Notes under the pieces: generated by a model
Databases searched by the model: none
The model's input: the letters and a program-made list of their open reading frames with translations, nothing else
What the model was told of the DNA's origin: nothing
In this document: piece by piece, positions 62,428 through 64,000 of the stretch
How positions within the stretch are numbered: position 1 is the first letter of the stretch
Layout of the letters: each line of letters opens with the position of its first letter
NCBI GenBank assembly: GCA_032209605.1
Contig: JASFXZ010000012.1
Location: forward strand, 3,596,001-3,660,000
Direction of reading: 5' to 3'
Source: Mactromeris polynyma
Taxonomy: Eukaryota > Mollusca > Bivalvia > Venerida > Mactridae
DNA length: 64,000 nucleotides
Made by a program: the position numbers and the translations under genes

Positions 62428-62872
62428 CTATAATCAGGTTACGTGATAGCTTTTTGCAAACGGGTATTGTTGCCGACCGTCCCCGATCCAGCAGGCCACG
62501 CTTGACTTGCGTCAGACAGGACTGTTACATTGAGTTGACACACATGAGACGTCGGTACCAAACCGCCTCTGCTACAGAGTTATTAGACGGAATGGCGGTC
62601 ATTACAGATATTCATGCAACATTTACATAATTGTGCAACAAATTACAGTTAATCTACGCAAGAAAAACATCCCTTTGGCTATTTGTGTATTTTTTAGTTT
62701 GACCCCTACTGCACGTAGACGCGTCGTACGTTTTAACGGAGTTCAAAACAATCAAATAAACACATTAGTTAGAAGGGTAATTGAATAAGCTAAAATACGA
62801 TACCACACATGATAACATTCCATCATTAGATTATCAGAAAATCAAAAGTGCACACTTTCTATTGCGTTTGAG

Positions 62873-64000
62873 TATATAATGAAAAAATAGCAATGTTAAG
62901 AGTATTTCAACCAGAGCATGATGTACTAGAATTACAAGGAGTTATCGGACTCAACTAGAGCTATTAAAACCTTCTTTCGGACAATTAATCCGGAAATCGA
63001 ATCGCTTAAAATGGCTTCTAACCATGGGTTCAAACATACTTTAATACTTTATTTATTCAGGTTCAGCCCAACGTTTAATTACGTATCTTATTATTCCGAT
63101 TCGAGAACGATTTTAACATCATGTTTGTTAGAGTGGACTCATATTTACAGCAATCCAGGGCAGATATGATAGCCCATGACAGTTGATGAGGTGAAACGGT
63201 TACAATAGTCAATTAAATTGGTTTTATGTACTATTGGTAGATTATTTCTGTCGATGACTGATGATTCCCCCGTGCTAATCGGGACATTTTTCTTTATGCT
63301 TACAACATTTTCTCTTATCTTGTCTGTCTGTATACGAAAATGTTGTTAATTATTGGAAATTCCTCTGAAATAAACCCATCTGTAGATCATAATTGAAAAT
63401 AAATGATATCTCCTCGTGCCATTAAATTCACCGTGAATCATAATATTGTCAGAATATTTACTTGACTGCAATATAACGGGGTTTGATTGACAAACGTAAA
63501 TTGTCTTTTGCTCCAGAAGTCATAAGTCTATCACGGCTTGTATTGTTTCTTGGGGTTTAAGATTCACAATTTGACTGGAATTGATAAAACGACAGGAGAG
63601 CCATTAAATGGTTGATTCTCCAGACTATGTAATTGGGTTTTCTTATATATTAATGACAGGTTTGTTAACGTGAATATCCTAGCTCATTGTACTAAATGAT
63701 AATATCACTATCACAATGTCTGTGATCACGTGTGGCACCTGTCTTGTCTTCACGGCTTTCTCCACGACAGCTCTTCATGCAAAAACCGAGCCTTCATGCT
63801 AAAAGTAATTACAGGAAAAACTAGTATTATGGAACATTAGTGAAATTGTTGAACCAGTTAAATGAAAACAATATTCGTCATGTAATTATCAAATGCTTAA
63901 ATATAATGGGCCGGTAGCCTAAAATATTTGTCTTCGCTCGATAAGAGTTGAAAATAGTGTAATTTGAAATATCGTTTATTTTCATGTGATCATACTGAAT
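62873..64000. other. Right flank, no gene seen
   Basis: Unique AT-rich sequence with no frame above 60 codons and no element supported. Confidence 0.5.

Larger units (their letters stand above)
53053..62872 (+). mobile_element. Tc1-like transposon split by element 2
   Basis: Its ends CTCAAACGCAAAAGAAAGTG (from 53053) and the inverted CTCAAACGCAATAGAAAGTG (to 62872) match at 38 of 40 positions counting flanks, and both sit beside TATA. Transposase begins MPRLKDAG at 53341, with a stop close after, and resumes at 62428. Joining the halves at the CTATA site gives HRNTIIRLRD, then TGIVADRPRSSRPRLTCVRQ and YIELTHMRRRYQTASAT, the second half of the Tc1 DNA-binding region. The catalytic domain is lost, so about 0.8 kb remains without the insert. 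Confidence 0.85.

Overview
The window is eukaryotic: AT-rich, with GT..AG introns, AATAAA-type signals and mostly non-coding DNA. The contents (a protostome-style amine GPCR, a SINE tail and intronic repeats of a kind I associate with molluscs, Tc1/IS630/LINE relics, many minisatellites) suggest a marine invertebrate, most likely a bivalve mollusc. That placement is inference, not proof.

Layout. 0.2-26 kb is dominated by seven unrelated minisatellite arrays (units of about 53, 36, 46, 31, 26, 43 and 30 bp) plus an 80-bp array. Most long reading frames here are by-products of the repeats. Between the arrays lie a broken IS630/Tc1-like DDE transposase (10.7-12.1 kb) bracketed by two inverted tRNA-like sequences, small terminal-inverted-repeat (TIR) elements and a tRNA-headed SINE. 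26.7-35.1 kb holds several decayed Tc1-like elements around the only clear host gene, an intact single-exon alpha2-adrenergic/octopamine-type GPCR (30.1-31.6 kb). 36-43 kb holds three LINE reverse-transcriptase fragments, a Tc1 deletion derivative, and a broken MADF-like gene behind a TATA box with a helically phased CAGTACG motif cluster.

43.5-62.4 kb is the most interesting part: two unrelated DNA elements of about 9 kb, 730 bp apart. Element 1 (43518-52693) has 31-bp TIRs matching at 29 positions, a TTA flanking repeat, and one apparently intact seven-exon gene that splices in frame to 1075 codons. Its protein shows a candidate D-D-E catalytic triad and cysteine-rich C-terminal modules. 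Element 2 (53424-62427) has very long inverted arms made almost wholly of a 52-bp minisatellite. It carries a decayed candidate transposase gene and sits, with a CTATA duplication, inside the helix-turn-helix region of a Tc1 transposase, so its boundaries can be read to the base.

The window is therefore a nested archive of transposon activity around one receptor gene. I see no evidence that these genes work together as a pathway; the common theme is mobile DNA and its remains.
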